Shown here piece after piece: positions 44,650 to 52,844 of a stretch of DNA of 64,000 nt. Below the pieces are notes generated by a model, which worked only from the letters and a program-made list of their open reading frames with translations, searched no databases and had not been told where the DNA came from. The translations under genes and the position numbers were made by a program. The DNA lies in NCBI GenBank assembly GCA_000014925.1, contig CP000474.1:186001-250000 (forward strand). The letters are read 5' to 3'. The stretch's first letter is position 1. The number at the start of each line of letters is the position of its first letter. Origin of the DNA: Paenarthrobacter aurescens TC1 (lineage in GTDB: Bacteria > Actinomycetota > Actinomycetes > Actinomycetales > Micrococcaceae).

Positions 44650-44847
44650 ATGAAGAGCATCGCCCTCCTGCGCGAACGAGCCACCCGCGTCATGCCTACC
44701 GGTTCCCACTGCCCGGCGTCGGGTCTCTGGAGCCCGGACTCCGATCCTGACGCCGTCCAGGTTTTCGCGGAAGGCCACATCCTCCCGGCTCACGATGGTG
44801 TGCCCACCGTCTGGCGGCGCCGCACCGCCGCTGAAGTGTCGGCATGA
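44650..44847 (+). CDS. Small hypothetical protein
   Basis: A 65-residue protein with a basic N-terminus and the central pattern TGSHCPASGLWSPD, then FAEGHILPAHDG and a Trp-Arg-Arg end. The motif C-P-x-SG-x-W followed by a proline-rich loop recurs in small bacterial proteins with YjzC-like architecture, but I cannot assign a function. Its stop overlaps the ATG of the next gene (ATGA), so both are probably made together. Confidence 0.6.
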   Translation: MKSIALLRERATRVMPTGSHCPASGLWSPDSDPDAVQVFAEGHILPAHDGVPTVWRRRTAAEVSA

Positions 44848-45074
44848 CCAGCACCATCCTGAACAGGCCCGCCGACTACCGCCACGTGCCGGCGGCCGAG
44901 TGGACTGAACTCACCTCCGGCGATCCCGTGTGGATTTACGACGTCGCGTGGGGCGCCGGGACCGGCCGCGTGGACGATGTTTCCAAGCACCAGGAACTGC
45001 TCTGGGTCATCCTCGAGCCGACCGGCCGCAGGCTCATTTGCGGAACGGACGACGTCGAGGTCTGGACAGCCTGA
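44844..45074 (+). CDS. Small hypothetical protein, coupled to the preceding one
   Basis: A 76-residue acidic protein with PAAEWTELTSGDPVWIYDV and a C-terminal beta-rich half (LLWVILEPTGRRLICGTDDVEVW), suggesting a small SH3-like barrel. No family is recognised. Translation is coupled to the upstream small gene. It ends just before an interspersed palindrome. Confidence 0.6.
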   Translation: MTSTILNRPADYRHVPAAEWTELTSGDPVWIYDVAWGAGTGRVDDVSKHQELLWVILEPTGRRLICGTDDVEVWTA

Positions 45075-45081
45075 AAAAACT

Positions 45082-45144
45082 CGCCGAGGTGGCAAATAAT
45101 GACAATTTCTGAGCGGATGATTGTCATTAAGTGCCATCTCGGCG
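45082..45144. repeat. Interspersed palindrome, copy 1
   Basis: Two 25-base arms (45082-45106 and 45120-45144) pair at 22 positions plus one wobble, with a 13-base loop. The conserved heart TTAATGACA with flanking TGGCA-type sequence is shared with the palindrome at 50987. It lies between convergent genes and can end both transcripts. Confidence 0.75.
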
Positions 45145-45148
45145 TCAG

Positions 45149-46192
45149 TTAAACGGCGGGGACCAGAACGCTGGGAGAGCCCGTCTCCACTCGGCTCACC
45201 GGACCGTCCGGCAGGCCGGTTTCGGAGTCCAGCTTGAAGCTCACGACGTCGTCCGAGCCTTCGTTGGCGACGTACAGCCAGCCTTCGCGGACCAGGTGGT
45301 GGCGCGGCCACTCGCCGCCGCACGGCACCTCCGCGACGGGCTCGAGCTCGCCACCGCTGTGCGACACCTTGAGGATACAAATCCGGTTGGACCCCCGCAC
45401 ACCCACATACGCGAAGCGGCCATCGGGCGATAACGCAATCTCCGCGCCGGCGTCGCCGTCTTTTGCCCCTGTAGCACTCGCCGGAACCATGGTTGTCAGC
45501 TCGTAAGTGCCGTCCGGTTCCATCCGAATCGCTGCCACTTCCACCGAGTATTCGGTGTCCACAAAGACAGTTCCGCTGTGATGGCGGGCCATGTGCCGGG
45601 GACCGGAGCCCTTCGGCAGGATCACCTGATGATCCGTTTGAAGGCCAACACCTGGCGAGTACTGCCACACCCTGACCAGGTCATGTCCCAGGTCCGTGGT
45701 CATCACGCGGCCGTCCGGCAGCATCAGGCTTGAGTGCGCACGGCTGGGCCGCTCCCCGTCCGGAGACGTTGCTGTGTGGGGGTCGACGGCGGCGGCCGCG
45801 CTGGTGCGCGAGGTGATGGCGCCGTCGTGGTCCAGTTCATACAAGATGACCTGGCCGTCGCCCCAACAGGTGGCCACAATAAAGCGTCCCTGCGGATCGG
45901 CCGCTACGTGGCACGTAGCTTCACCGGCCGGCCAAGGATCGCCGAAGGCCTCCAGTCCAGAGTCGCCTGTCCGGCGATACGCCCGCACCGTCTTCCCTTC
46001 CTCGGCCACGGCGTAGACCACCGGGAGCGAAGGGTGCAGGGCAAGGAACGATGGCGAATTGGCGGCGATCGCCAAACCGAGGGATGTCAGCTTGCCGTCG
46101 TCGTCGGCCGAAAGCGCGACGATGCCCTCACCCTTGCCGTCCCGGTCGGCAGTGTACGAACCAACCCACATCAGTGCCTCGTGGACGGCCAC
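45149..46192 (-). CDS. Lactonase family protein (6-phosphogluconolactonase-like beta-propeller)
   Basis: A 347-residue seven-bladed beta-propeller of the YbhE/lactonase_7 type. Repeated blade signatures such as NSPSFLALHPSLPVVYAV, CHVAADPQGRFIVAT and EIALSPDGRFAYVGVRGSN are visible, with GSGPRHMARH as the typical conserved segment. It probably hydrolyses a sugar lactone. The GTG at 46192 begins two bases after the aldo/keto reductase stop, so the two are coupled; an ATG seven codons in is an alternative start. Confidence 0.88.
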   Translation of the reverse strand: MAVHEALMWVGSYTADRDGKGEGIVALSADDDGKLTSLGLAIAANSPSFLALHPSLPVVYAVAEEGKTVRAYRRTGDSGLEAFGDPWPAGEATCHVAADPQGRFIVATCWGDGQVILYELDHDGAITSRTSAAAAVDPHTATSPDGERPSRAHSSLMLPDGRVMTTDLGHDLVRVWQYSPGVGLQTDHQVILPKGSGPRHMARHHSGTVFVDTEYSVEVAAIRMEPDGTYELTTMVPASATGAKDGDAGAEIALSPDGRFAYVGVRGSNRICILKVSHSGGELEPVAEVPCGGEWPRHHLVREGWLYVANEGSDDVVSFKLDSETGLPDGPVSRVETGSPSVLVPAV

Positions 46193-46194
46193 GG

Positions 46195-47025
46195 TCAGTG
46201 CCCCTGGACGTCTGAGTCGACGCCGGCGTCCGGTCCGGCGTCGAGGGTTTGCAGCCTGGTGAGGTCGTCGTGGTCCAGTTCGAAGTCGAAAATGTCCAGG
46301 TTTTCCCTCATCCGTTGCGGATTGGCGGTCTTGGGGATGGCCACCAAGCCCTGCTGAACGTGCCAGCGCAGCACCACCTGGCCCGGCGTTTTCCCATACT
46401 TCTTGCCGATATCTGCCAACACTGGAGCGTTCAAGAGGTCGCTGCTGGCACCCAGCGGGCTGTAAGACTCGGTGATGATGCCGTTCCGTTCGTTGAAAGC
46501 CCGGGCAGCAGGCCGCGGGATGGTCGGGCTGACCTGGATCTGGTTGACCGCCGGAACAACGTCAGTCTGCCGGAGCAGTTGATCGAGGTGGGCAGGCTTG
46601 AAGTTGGACACGCCAATGGACCGCACTTTCCCAGAGGCCTGAAGTTCCTCGAAGGTTTTCCACGTGTCCACGAAATCGCCGCGGCGGGGAAGTGGCCAGT
46701 GGATCAGGAGGAGGTCAACGTAATCCAGGCCCAGGCGCTCCAACGAGCCGTCCAGTCCGGCAGCGGCCTTACCGGAACCTTGGAATTCGCCGTCGAGTTT
46801 GGTCGTGATGAAGAGCTCCTCGCGATTCACCCCGCACGCCCGGATGCCGTTGCCCACGCCCTTCTCATTGCCGTACTTCACAGCAGTATCAACGTGCCGG
46901 TAGCCATGCGACACCGCCTCCACCACAGCATCGGCAACCTGGGCGTCATTCAGCGGCCACGTGCCGAGTCCCAGTTGAGGGATCTTGTGGCCGTCGTTGA
47001 GTTCGATGAGCGGGGCAAGTGTCAT
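46195..47025 (-). CDS. Aldo/keto reductase, 2,5-diketo-D-gluconate reductase-like
   Basis: A 276-residue NADPH-dependent reductase (AKR5-like). The catalytic tetrad is complete: Asp and Tyr in HVDTAVKYGNEKGVG, Lys in FITTKLD and His in LLLIHWP. The nucleotide-binding IPKTANPQRMRENL follows. It is coupled to the lactonase gene, consistent with sugar or sugar-lactone turnover. It resembles the gene at 49119, so both probably arose from one family by duplication or separate acquisition. Confidence 0.9.
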   Translation of the reverse strand: MTLAPLIELNDGHKIPQLGLGTWPLNDAQVADAVVEAVSHGYRHVDTAVKYGNEKGVGNGIRACGVNREELFITTKLDGEFQGSGKAAAGLDGSLERLGLDYVDLLLIHWPLPRRGDFVDTWKTFEELQASGKVRSIGVSNFKPAHLDQLLRQTDVVPAVNQIQVSPTIPRPAARAFNERNGIITESYSPLGASSDLLNAPVLADIGKKYGKTPGQVVLRWHVQQGLVAIPKTANPQRMRENLDIFDFELDHDDLTRLQTLDAGPDAGVDSDVQGH

Positions 47026-47088
47026 GGGGCATGATCTCCTTTTGAGTCTGTTGCTGTTCTACGCTGGCCGCTTGCTGCTTGGCAACAG

Positions 47089-48126
47089 CTACCGGCGCGA
47101 CCATTCATAGAGCCGATCACTCAACTCCATAAAATCCTCGCTCACTGTCTGCAGCTCGGGATGGGTGTCATGCCATTCGACGATCTCCCTGGCACCGTCC
47201 GCGAACGGAATCGTGGCCCGGTAGTCAGGGACCAAGGCTTTGATTTTGGAGTTGTCGAACACCACGGAGTGCGAGCGGTCGCCCAACAAGTTCGGGCCGA
47301 GCTCATGGCTGTGGGCTGCGATGGTGTCCGAAGAAACATGGAACAGCTCGGGTTCTTCCACTCCGGCCGCCCGCGCAAAGAGGCGGTAAATCTGGTTCCA
47401 CGGCAGGAACTCGTCAGACGTAATGGTGTAGCTCTCGCCCACAGCCTGCGGCCGCCCCAGAAGACCAACAAAAGCCTTGGCGAAATCCCGGCTATGAGTT
47501 AGCGTCCAGAGCGATGTCCCGTCACCGTGCACCATGATCGGCATCCCGGCCCGCATGCGATGGATGTCAGTCCATCCGCCCACCATGGCGATCTTGGTCC
47601 GGTCATAGGTGTGGGAAGGCCGCACCACGGTAAGAGGGAAGTCCTGCTCACGGTAGGCCTCGTACAGCAGCTCCTCGCAGGCAATCTTGTCCCGCGAGTA
47701 CTGCCAGAACGGGTTCTTCAAGGGCGTCGACTCCCTGATGGGAAGCAACGTGGGCGGCTTCTGGTACGCCGAAGCGGAACTGATGAAGACGTACTGTCCG
47801 GTCCGCCCACGGAACAATTCCAAGCCGGCCCGCGCCTGGTCCGGGGTGAAGGAAATAAAGTCCGCAACGGCGTCGAACTCCCTTCCCCGAAGTACCTCCC
47901 GCACGGCGGCGGCGTCCCGGACATCCGCGTGAAGCACTTCCGCCCCCTCGGGGACCGGCCGCCCGGCTGACCGTCCCCTGTTAAGGATGGTCAGCCGGTG
48001 GCCCAGGGCGACGGCACGTTCAGCCGCCGCCGCACTGATGACCCCGGTCCCGCCGACGAACAGGATGTTCCGTGGCGAGACGGTGTCCGCCGCCGTTCCC
48101 AGACTGGCGGGGAGGAGGCTGCTCAC
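47089..48126 (-). CDS. NAD-dependent epimerase/dehydratase family protein
   Basis: A 345-residue extended-SDR protein. The Rossmann motif is ILFVGGTGVISAAAAERAVALGH, a variant of GxxGxxG. The usual Tyr-x3-Lys is represented by YSRDK after FISSASAYQKPP. VVRPSHTYD is typical of atypical SDRs related to isoflavone reductase/CSP41-type epimerases. The start is the GTG at 48126, overlapping the stop of the upstream aldo/keto reductase gene (GTGA). Sugar-nucleotide or sugar substrates are plausible but unknown. Confidence 0.85.
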   Translation of the reverse strand: MSSLLPASLGTAADTVSPRNILFVGGTGVISAAAAERAVALGHRLTILNRGRSAGRPVPEGAEVLHADVRDAAAVREVLRGREFDAVADFISFTPDQARAGLELFRGRTGQYVFISSASAYQKPPTLLPIRESTPLKNPFWQYSRDKIACEELLYEAYREQDFPLTVVRPSHTYDRTKIAMVGGWTDIHRMRAGMPIMVHGDGTSLWTLTHSRDFAKAFVGLLGRPQAVGESYTITSDEFLPWNQIYRLFARAAGVEEPELFHVSSDTIAAHSHELGPNLLGDRSHSVVFDNSKIKALVPDYRATIPFADGAREIVEWHDTHPELQTVSEDFMELSDRLYEWSRR

Positions 48127-49094
48127 CAGGCGTAGTCTTCGGGTGCGGGTTTGTGGCCCGGGAAGATGTCGTCGAGGCGCTTGAGGGCGTCCTCGTTCAA
48201 GGAAACGTCCAGTGCACGGATGGCTGCGTCCAGTTGTTCCTGGGTACGCGGCCCAACAATCGGGGCCGTCACCGCAGGCTGGTGGAGAAGCCAAGCCAAC
48301 GCAACATCCCCGGGAGCATGCCCCAGTTCGTCCGCGAAATCCTCGTACTGGCGGATCTGCTCCTCGTGCTTCTTGAGGGTCTCCAATGCCCGCCCCTCGG
48401 TGCGGCGGACACCCTGCTCTTCCTTCTTCAATACGCCACCCAGCAGCCCGCCCTGCAGCGGCGACCACGGGATCAAGCCAAGGCCGTACTGCTGCGCAGC
48501 CGGGATGACCTCGAGCTCAACTTCGCGCCGGAACAGGTTGTAGATGGACTGCTCACTGACCAGCCCGGTGTAGTTCCGCCTGCGGGCGGCTTCCTGCGCC
48601 TGGGCGATGTGCCAGCCGGCAAAGTTGCTGCTGCCCGAGTAGAGGATCTTGCCCTGCTGGACGCCCACCTCGATTGCCTGCCAGATCTCGTCCCACGGCG
48701 TATCGCGATCAATGTGGTGGAACTGGTAGACATCGATGTAGTCCGTCTGCAGCCGCTTGAGGCTCGCATCGAGTGCACGGCGGATATTGAGCGCCGACAA
48801 CTTGGACTCGTTGGGGCGGTCCGTCATGGTGCCGTACAACTTGGTGGCAAGGACAGTGCGCTCGCGGCGCTCGCCGCCCTTGGCGAACCAGCGACCGATG
48901 ATTTCCTCGGTCCAGCCGCGGTGGCCGGTGCCGCCATAGACGTTGGCGGTGTCGAAGAAGTTGATGCCGGAGTCCAAAGCGGAGTCCATGATCGAGTGGG
49001 CTGTTGCCTCGTCCGTCTGCGGACCGAAGTTCATGGTGCCCAGGCAGAGACGTGAAACTTTCAGGCCGGAACGGCCAAGGTGGGTGTACTGCAT
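48123..49094 (-). CDS. Aldo/keto reductase (AKR11/YhdN-like)
   Basis: A 323-residue reductase distinct from its two neighbours: MQYTHLGRSGLKVSRLCLGTMNFG at the start, catalytic Asp and Tyr in FFDTANVYGG, Lys in LATKLYG and His in VYQFHHID, and the cofactor motif IVGPRTQEQL. It is the upstream partner of the coupled epimerase gene. The role is probably reduction of aldehydes or ketosugars. Confidence 0.9.
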   Translation of the reverse strand: MQYTHLGRSGLKVSRLCLGTMNFGPQTDEATAHSIMDSALDSGINFFDTANVYGGTGHRGWTEEIIGRWFAKGGERRERTVLATKLYGTMTDRPNESKLSALNIRRALDASLKRLQTDYIDVYQFHHIDRDTPWDEIWQAIEVGVQQGKILYSGSSNFAGWHIAQAQEAARRRNYTGLVSEQSIYNLFRREVELEVIPAAQQYGLGLIPWSPLQGGLLGGVLKKEEQGVRRTEGRALETLKKHEEQIRQYEDFADELGHAPGDVALAWLLHQPAVTAPIVGPRTQEQLDAAIRALDVSLNEDALKRLDDIFPGHKPAPEDYAW

Positions 49095-49118
49095 GTTTGT
49101 CCTTTGTTTAGAGCTGAC

Positions 49119-49940
49119 TTAGAGCTGTGTGAAAGCTGCGACGGCGGGATCGGAGCCGATGCGGGCTCCCGCCTCGAGTGCCGTAATGGCTGCCAGTTCG
49201 GATTCGGTGAGCGTGAGATCGGCGGCACCGAAGTTCTCCCGCATCCTCTTGGAGTCAGCGGACTTGGGGATCACGATGGTCCCCTGCGCGAGGTGCCAGG
49301 CCAGGATCACCTGTGCAGGAGTAGTGCTGTGGGCTGCGGCCACGAGGGCCACCTGCTCGGCGTTCAGGTCCTTCCCCTGCCCCAACGGGCTGTACGCCTC
49401 CACGGCAATGCCGAGGTCGCGGCACTTGGTGGCCAGCTCGCCTTGTTGGTACGTGGGGTGGACTTCGATCTGGTTGACTGCCGGAACCACCTCCGCCTCT
49501 TTGAGCAGTGTGTCCACGTGCTCGGAGAGGAAGTTGGAGATGCCGATGGCCCGGATCTGCTTGTCCTGGTACAGCTTCTCCATCTCTTTCCACGCCTGCG
49601 TGTAGAGGCCCTGCGAAGGAACGGGCCAGTGAATCAGGTATAGATCAATGACTTCCAGGCCCAAGGCATCCCGGCTTCGTTGGAAGGCGTCATACGCCTC
49701 GCCCTGCTCGCCGTTGCGAAGCTTGGTGGTGATGAAAAGTTCTTCCCTCGGAATGCCCGAAGCCGCGACGGCAGCGCCGACCCCTGCCTCATTGCGGTAC
49801 GCAGCCGCGGTGTCGATGTGGCGATAGCCGGCTTCCAAGGCGTCTTCCACTACCTTCTGCGTTTCCTCAGCAGGTACTTGGAAGACACCGAAACCGAGCT
49901 GGGGGATAGTGACGCCGTTATTCAATGTCAGCTCTGGCAT
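49119..49940 (-). CDS. Aldo/keto reductase, 2,5-diketo-D-gluconate reductase-like
   Basis: A 273-residue reductase. MPELTLNNGVTIPQLGFGVFQV leads to the catalytic Asp/Tyr in HIDTAAAYRNEAGVG, Lys in FITTKLRNG and His in LYLIHWPVP; the NADPH motif is IPKSADSKRMREN. AAGGAG precedes the ATG at 49940. It is the first gene in the minus-strand reductase group and divergent from the MmyB-like regulator at 50125, which is the likely controller. Confidence 0.92.
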   Translation of the reverse strand: MPELTLNNGVTIPQLGFGVFQVPAEETQKVVEDALEAGYRHIDTAAAYRNEAGVGAAVAASGIPREELFITTKLRNGEQGEAYDAFQRSRDALGLEVIDLYLIHWPVPSQGLYTQAWKEMEKLYQDKQIRAIGISNFLSEHVDTLLKEAEVVPAVNQIEVHPTYQQGELATKCRDLGIAVEAYSPLGQGKDLNAEQVALVAAAHSTTPAQVILAWHLAQGTIVIPKSADSKRMRENFGAADLTLTESELAAITALEAGARIGSDPAVAAFTQL

Positions 49941-50065
49941 GACGGTCTCCTTCGACGGGATGGTGATGGCGATGACTCCAGAAAGCGTTTTCGGAGGCTC
50001 TGTACTGAGCCTATGCAGTTTTGGCCCCAGAGTCAGCAACCCAGCCTGATCCTGTTTTTCCTAGG

Positions 50066-50084
50066 TCTGGTAGTCCTACCCAGA
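50066..50084. promoter_or_regulatory. Imperfect operator-like palindrome in divergent promoter region
   Basis: TCTGGTAG (50066-50073) and CTACCCAGA (50076-50084) form an inverted repeat with one extra base, between the reductase gene at 49119 and the regulator at 50125. It is a candidate binding site for that regulator. Confidence 0.35.
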
Positions 50085-50124
50085 ATGGTGGTCTTTCACA
50101 CGCTACGAACGGCAGAATGGACGG

Positions 50125-51003
50125 ATGGGTCAAAGCGCCGAGTTCGGTAAGTTCCTCAAAGTCATGCGTGCCCGTCTCTCACCCGAGGACGCCGGGTCGC
50201 AGGAATCCAGCGGTGCCCGCAGGGTGCCCGGACTCCGCCGCGAGGAAGTTGCCCGGCTCTCCGGAGTGAGTACCGACTACTACACGCGCCTTGAACAAGG
50301 CCGCAACATCCACCCGTCCAAAGCGGTCCTCGACTCGGTGGCCCGGGCGCTTCGCCTGGACGCGGGGGAGCATGCGCACATGATGGACCTGCTGGAGCAC
50401 TGCGCCAGTTCCGCGGGCAATCCCGGCCCCGCGCAAAAAGTGAGGCCCGGGCTCCGGCAGCTGCTGGACGCCGTCGGTGATGTTCCGGCCATGGTGCTGG
50501 GCAGGCGGGCGGACGTCCTGGCCGGAAACCAGATGGCTCACCTGCTTTTCACCGACTTCCCGTCACTCCCGGCCGCGGAGCGGAACTTGACCCGTTGGAT
50601 CATCCTGGATCCCTCGGCGGGGCAGCTGTTCAGGGACTGGAAAACCGTGGCCGCTGAAGCTGTGGGTGCTCTGCGAATGGACGTCGGCCGGCACCCCAAC
50701 GATCCCCGGACCAACCAACTGGTGGGCGAACTTGCCGTGCACAGCGAGCATTTTCGGCAATGGTGGGCCGGGCACAGGGTGGCGTCGCGATCCGCAGGTA
50801 CCGTGCGGTTGCACCACCCGATCGTTGGTGACCTCGAACTGAACTTTGAGACGCTGAGTCTCCCGGACGACCCCGACCAGATGCTGAGGGTCTATTCCGC
50901 GAAGCCCGGCTCGCCGTCGTCGGACGCTTTGACGCTGCTCAGCTTGGGTGACGTGGGCACCAAAGCAAAGGACCGCGAACCCGCCCGCAGAGATGGCAGT
51001 TAA
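50125..51003 (+). CDS. XRE-family regulator with MmyB-like ligand-binding domain
   Basis: A 292-residue regulator with an N-terminal helix-turn-helix (about 25-85, VPGLRREEVARLSGVSTDYYTRLEQGR) and a C-terminal MmyB-like PAS-type domain (about 105-270, with ADVLAGNQMAHLLF and HPIVGDLELNFETL). Such proteins commonly sit divergent to, and control, oxidoreductase genes, as here with the aldo/keto reductase group. The last codons and the stop codon (Asp-Gly-Ser-stop) lie inside the palindromic repeat at 50987, so the repeat has redefined the C-terminus. Confidence 0.9.
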   Translation: MGQSAEFGKFLKVMRARLSPEDAGSQESSGARRVPGLRREEVARLSGVSTDYYTRLEQGRNIHPSKAVLDSVARALRLDAGEHAHMMDLLEHCASSAGNPGPAQKVRPGLRQLLDAVGDVPAMVLGRRADVLAGNQMAHLLFTDFPSLPAAERNLTRWIILDPSAGQLFRDWKTVAAEAVGALRMDVGRHPNDPRTNQLVGELAVHSEHFRQWWAGHRVASRSAGTVRLHHPIVGDLELNFETLSLPDDPDQMLRVYSAKPGSPSSDALTLLSLGDVGTKAKDREPARRDGS

Positions 51004-51046
51004 TGACAATCCGGAGCTCCGGAACTGTCATTAACTGCCATTTCGC
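50987..51046. repeat. Interspersed palindrome, copy 2
   Basis: ATGGCAGTTAATGACA (50993-51008) is perfectly complementary to 51026-51041, with a central CCGGAGCTCCGG palindrome. The arms share the TTAATGACA heart and flanking TGGCA with the element at 45082. The left arm overlaps the end of the regulator gene and supplies its TAA stop; the right arm ends 11 bases before the dodecin stop. Confidence 0.75.
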
Positions 51047-51056
51047 GGAGAGGTCA

Positions 51057-51266
51057 TCAGCGCTCCAGGCGGAAACCAAGCTTGATGGTGACCTGCCAGT
51101 CGGCCACTGCGCCGTCCTCGAGGTGCCCGCGGATCTCCTTGACCTCAAACCAGTCCAGGTTCCGCAGTGTCTGGGAGGCTGTTGCGATGCCGTTCTTGAT
51201 CGCGTCGTCAACGCCTTCGGTGGAAGTTCCTACAATTTCGGAAACGCTATATGTGTGGCCAGCCAT
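51057..51266 (-). CDS. Dodecin family flavin-binding protein
   Basis: A 69-residue dodecin, which assembles into a hollow dodecamer that stores or buffers flavins. HTYSVSEIVGTS, IKNGIATASQTLRNLDWFEV, the Trp of LDWFEV that stacks with flavin, and VADWQVTIKLGFRLE are canonical. GAGGAG precedes the ATG at 51266. Convergent to the MmyB-like regulator gene. Confidence 0.93.
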   Translation of the reverse strand: MAGHTYSVSEIVGTSTEGVDDAIKNGIATASQTLRNLDWFEVKEIRGHLEDGAVADWQVTIKLGFRLER

Positions 51267-51375
51267 GGTGCTCCTCATCAACGTCTTACGAATCTTTGGA
51301 AATTTCGGGCCCGCCAGGCAGGCCGTTCATGCAGACTAGCCCACGGATCTCCGTGCGGCCAGAGGTGTTGCAGCC

Positions 51376-52182
51376 TTAGCTTTCGCGCCAGTCGTTGCTG
51401 GTGATGTGCGAACCTGCCTGCGGCCCCATTTGCAGCATTCCGCCGTCCACAGGCCATGACGCGCCGTTGACGTAGCTGGATTCCGGTGATGCCAGGAAGG
51501 CTATGACGGCGGCGATTTCCCGGGCATCTCCGGGACGTCCCAGCGGCACTCCGGGCCGTTCCTTCTGCTTGGGATCCTCGTCTTCCTGGCCCGTCATGGG
51601 AGTCGCGATCTCACCCGGCGCCACGTTGTTGGCGGTGATGCCGTGCTCAGCGAGTTCCAGGGCCATGGTCTTGATGAGGCCGCCCAAGCCATGCTTGGAA
51701 GCGTCGTATGCCGAGGCTCCTACCCTCGGCTGGAACTCATGGACACTGGTGACGGCGATGATGCGCCCACCCCGGCCGGCCTTCACCATGCGCTTGGCCG
51801 CTGTCTGCATCGCCACGAAAGCGCCGTTGAGGTTGGTGTCCAAAGTGGACATCCACGTGTCGTAGTCCAGCTCAAGGAACTTGGTGCCATCGCCGGTTCC
51901 GGAGTTGTTGACGAAGACGTCCACGCCGCCAAGTTCCTCAGCGAGCTTGTCAATGGCCGCAGCCGTCCCACGGGCATCAGTGGTGTCCAATGGGTGGACC
52001 ACGGCCTTCCGGCCCAGGCCGCGGACTTCCTCCGCGGTTTCCTCAGCTCCCTGCTGATCGGAATGCCAGGTGATTCCCACGTTCATGCCTGCCTTGGCCA
52101 AGGCCACCGCAGTGGCGCGCCCGATGCCTGAATCTGATCCCGTGACAATGGCGGTCTCCGGGGAAAATGGTGCGTCGCTCAT
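51376..52182 (-). CDS. SDR family oxidoreductase (glucose 1-dehydrogenase-like)
   Basis: A 268-residue classical short-chain dehydrogenase. The cofactor motif TGSDSGIG, NNSG, catalytic Ser in AVTSVHEF, and Tyr/Lys in YDASK are all present, with the C-terminal SSYVNGASWPVDGG. By similarity to SDRs of this group it would oxidise sugars or other alcohols with NAD(P)+; the substrate is uncertain. It is divergent from the universal stress protein gene. Confidence 0.93.
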   Translation of the reverse strand: MSDAPFSPETAIVTGSDSGIGRATAVALAKAGMNVGITWHSDQQGAEETAEEVRGLGRKAVVHPLDTTDARGTAAAIDKLAEELGGVDVFVNNSGTGDGTKFLELDYDTWMSTLDTNLNGAFVAMQTAAKRMVKAGRGGRIIAVTSVHEFQPRVGASAYDASKHGLGGLIKTMALELAEHGITANNVAPGEIATPMTGQEDEDPKQKERPGVPLGRPGDAREIAAVIAFLASPESSYVNGASWPVDGGMLQMGPQAGSHITSNDWRES

Positions 52183-52342
52183 GGTCCTGCCTTTCGGTCG
52201 AGTAGTCGTTCCGATGATTAATCCCTACCCCCGAGACCCCGGCTGTAAACACTCCCGGCATGAACGGTCATCCCGGGGGATCATGATGGAGTGTAGATTT
52301 CTTGCAGCACCACCCAGCGAATCCCCACAACCAGGAGTACTC

Positions 52343-52774
52343 ATGTCAGAAGTTATTGTCGTCGGCGTTGACAACAGCGAGACGGCCAAGCGCGCAGCAG
52401 TGGCAGCAGCGAAGCTCGCCACCGCGCTCGGTGCTGAACTGCACGTCATCAGCGGCTTCTCAGATGACCGCATTGAAGAATTTGGCAGCGGCAGCGACCG
52501 CATCACCGTCTCGTCGGCAGACTCTGCGGAGTACGTTGCCCGCAAGGTTTCCGAAGAGCTGGACGTTCCCGCCGGCAACATCAAGTACTTCGCTGCCCGT
52601 GGCACTCCCGCCAACGCCCTGATCAACTACGCCGAGACCAATAACGCCTCGCTGATCGTTGTGGGAAACAAGCGCATGAAGGGCCTGGGCCGTGTCCTGG
52701 GCAGCATCGCCAACAGCGTGGCGCACGGTGCACCCTGCGATGTGTACATCGTCAACACAGACGTGGAGGCGTAA
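52343..52774 (+). CDS. Universal stress protein (UspA family)
   Basis: A 143-residue Rossmann-like USP. The N-terminal VIVVGVDNSETAKRA and the ATP-binding loop VVGNKRMKGLGRVLGSIANSV (a G-x2-G-x9-G-S/T type) are visible, so nucleotide binding is likely. The ATG at 52343 follows CAGGAG. It ends before a palindrome shared with the convergent pectate lyase gene. Confidence 0.93.
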   Translation: MSEVIVVGVDNSETAKRAAVAAAKLATALGAELHVISGFSDDRIEEFGSGSDRITVSSADSAEYVARKVSEELDVPAGNIKYFAARGTPANALINYAETNNASLIVVGNKRMKGLGRVLGSIANSVAHGAPCDVYIVNTDVEA

Positions 52775-52786
52775 CCAAGCCAAGCA

Positions 52787-52836
52787 GGGGACAGCGCCTG
52801 TTGAAATGACTGCTCATTGGAGCAGGTGCTGTCCCC
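52787..52836. terminator. Palindrome between convergent uspA-like and pectate lyase genes
   Basis: GGGGACAGCGCCTG (52787-52800) pairs with 52823-52836 over 14 bp with one wobble. It lies 12 and 8 bases from the two stop codons. It can terminate both transcripts or be a repeat copy. Confidence 0.6.
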
Positions 52837-52844
52837 GAGCTGGC

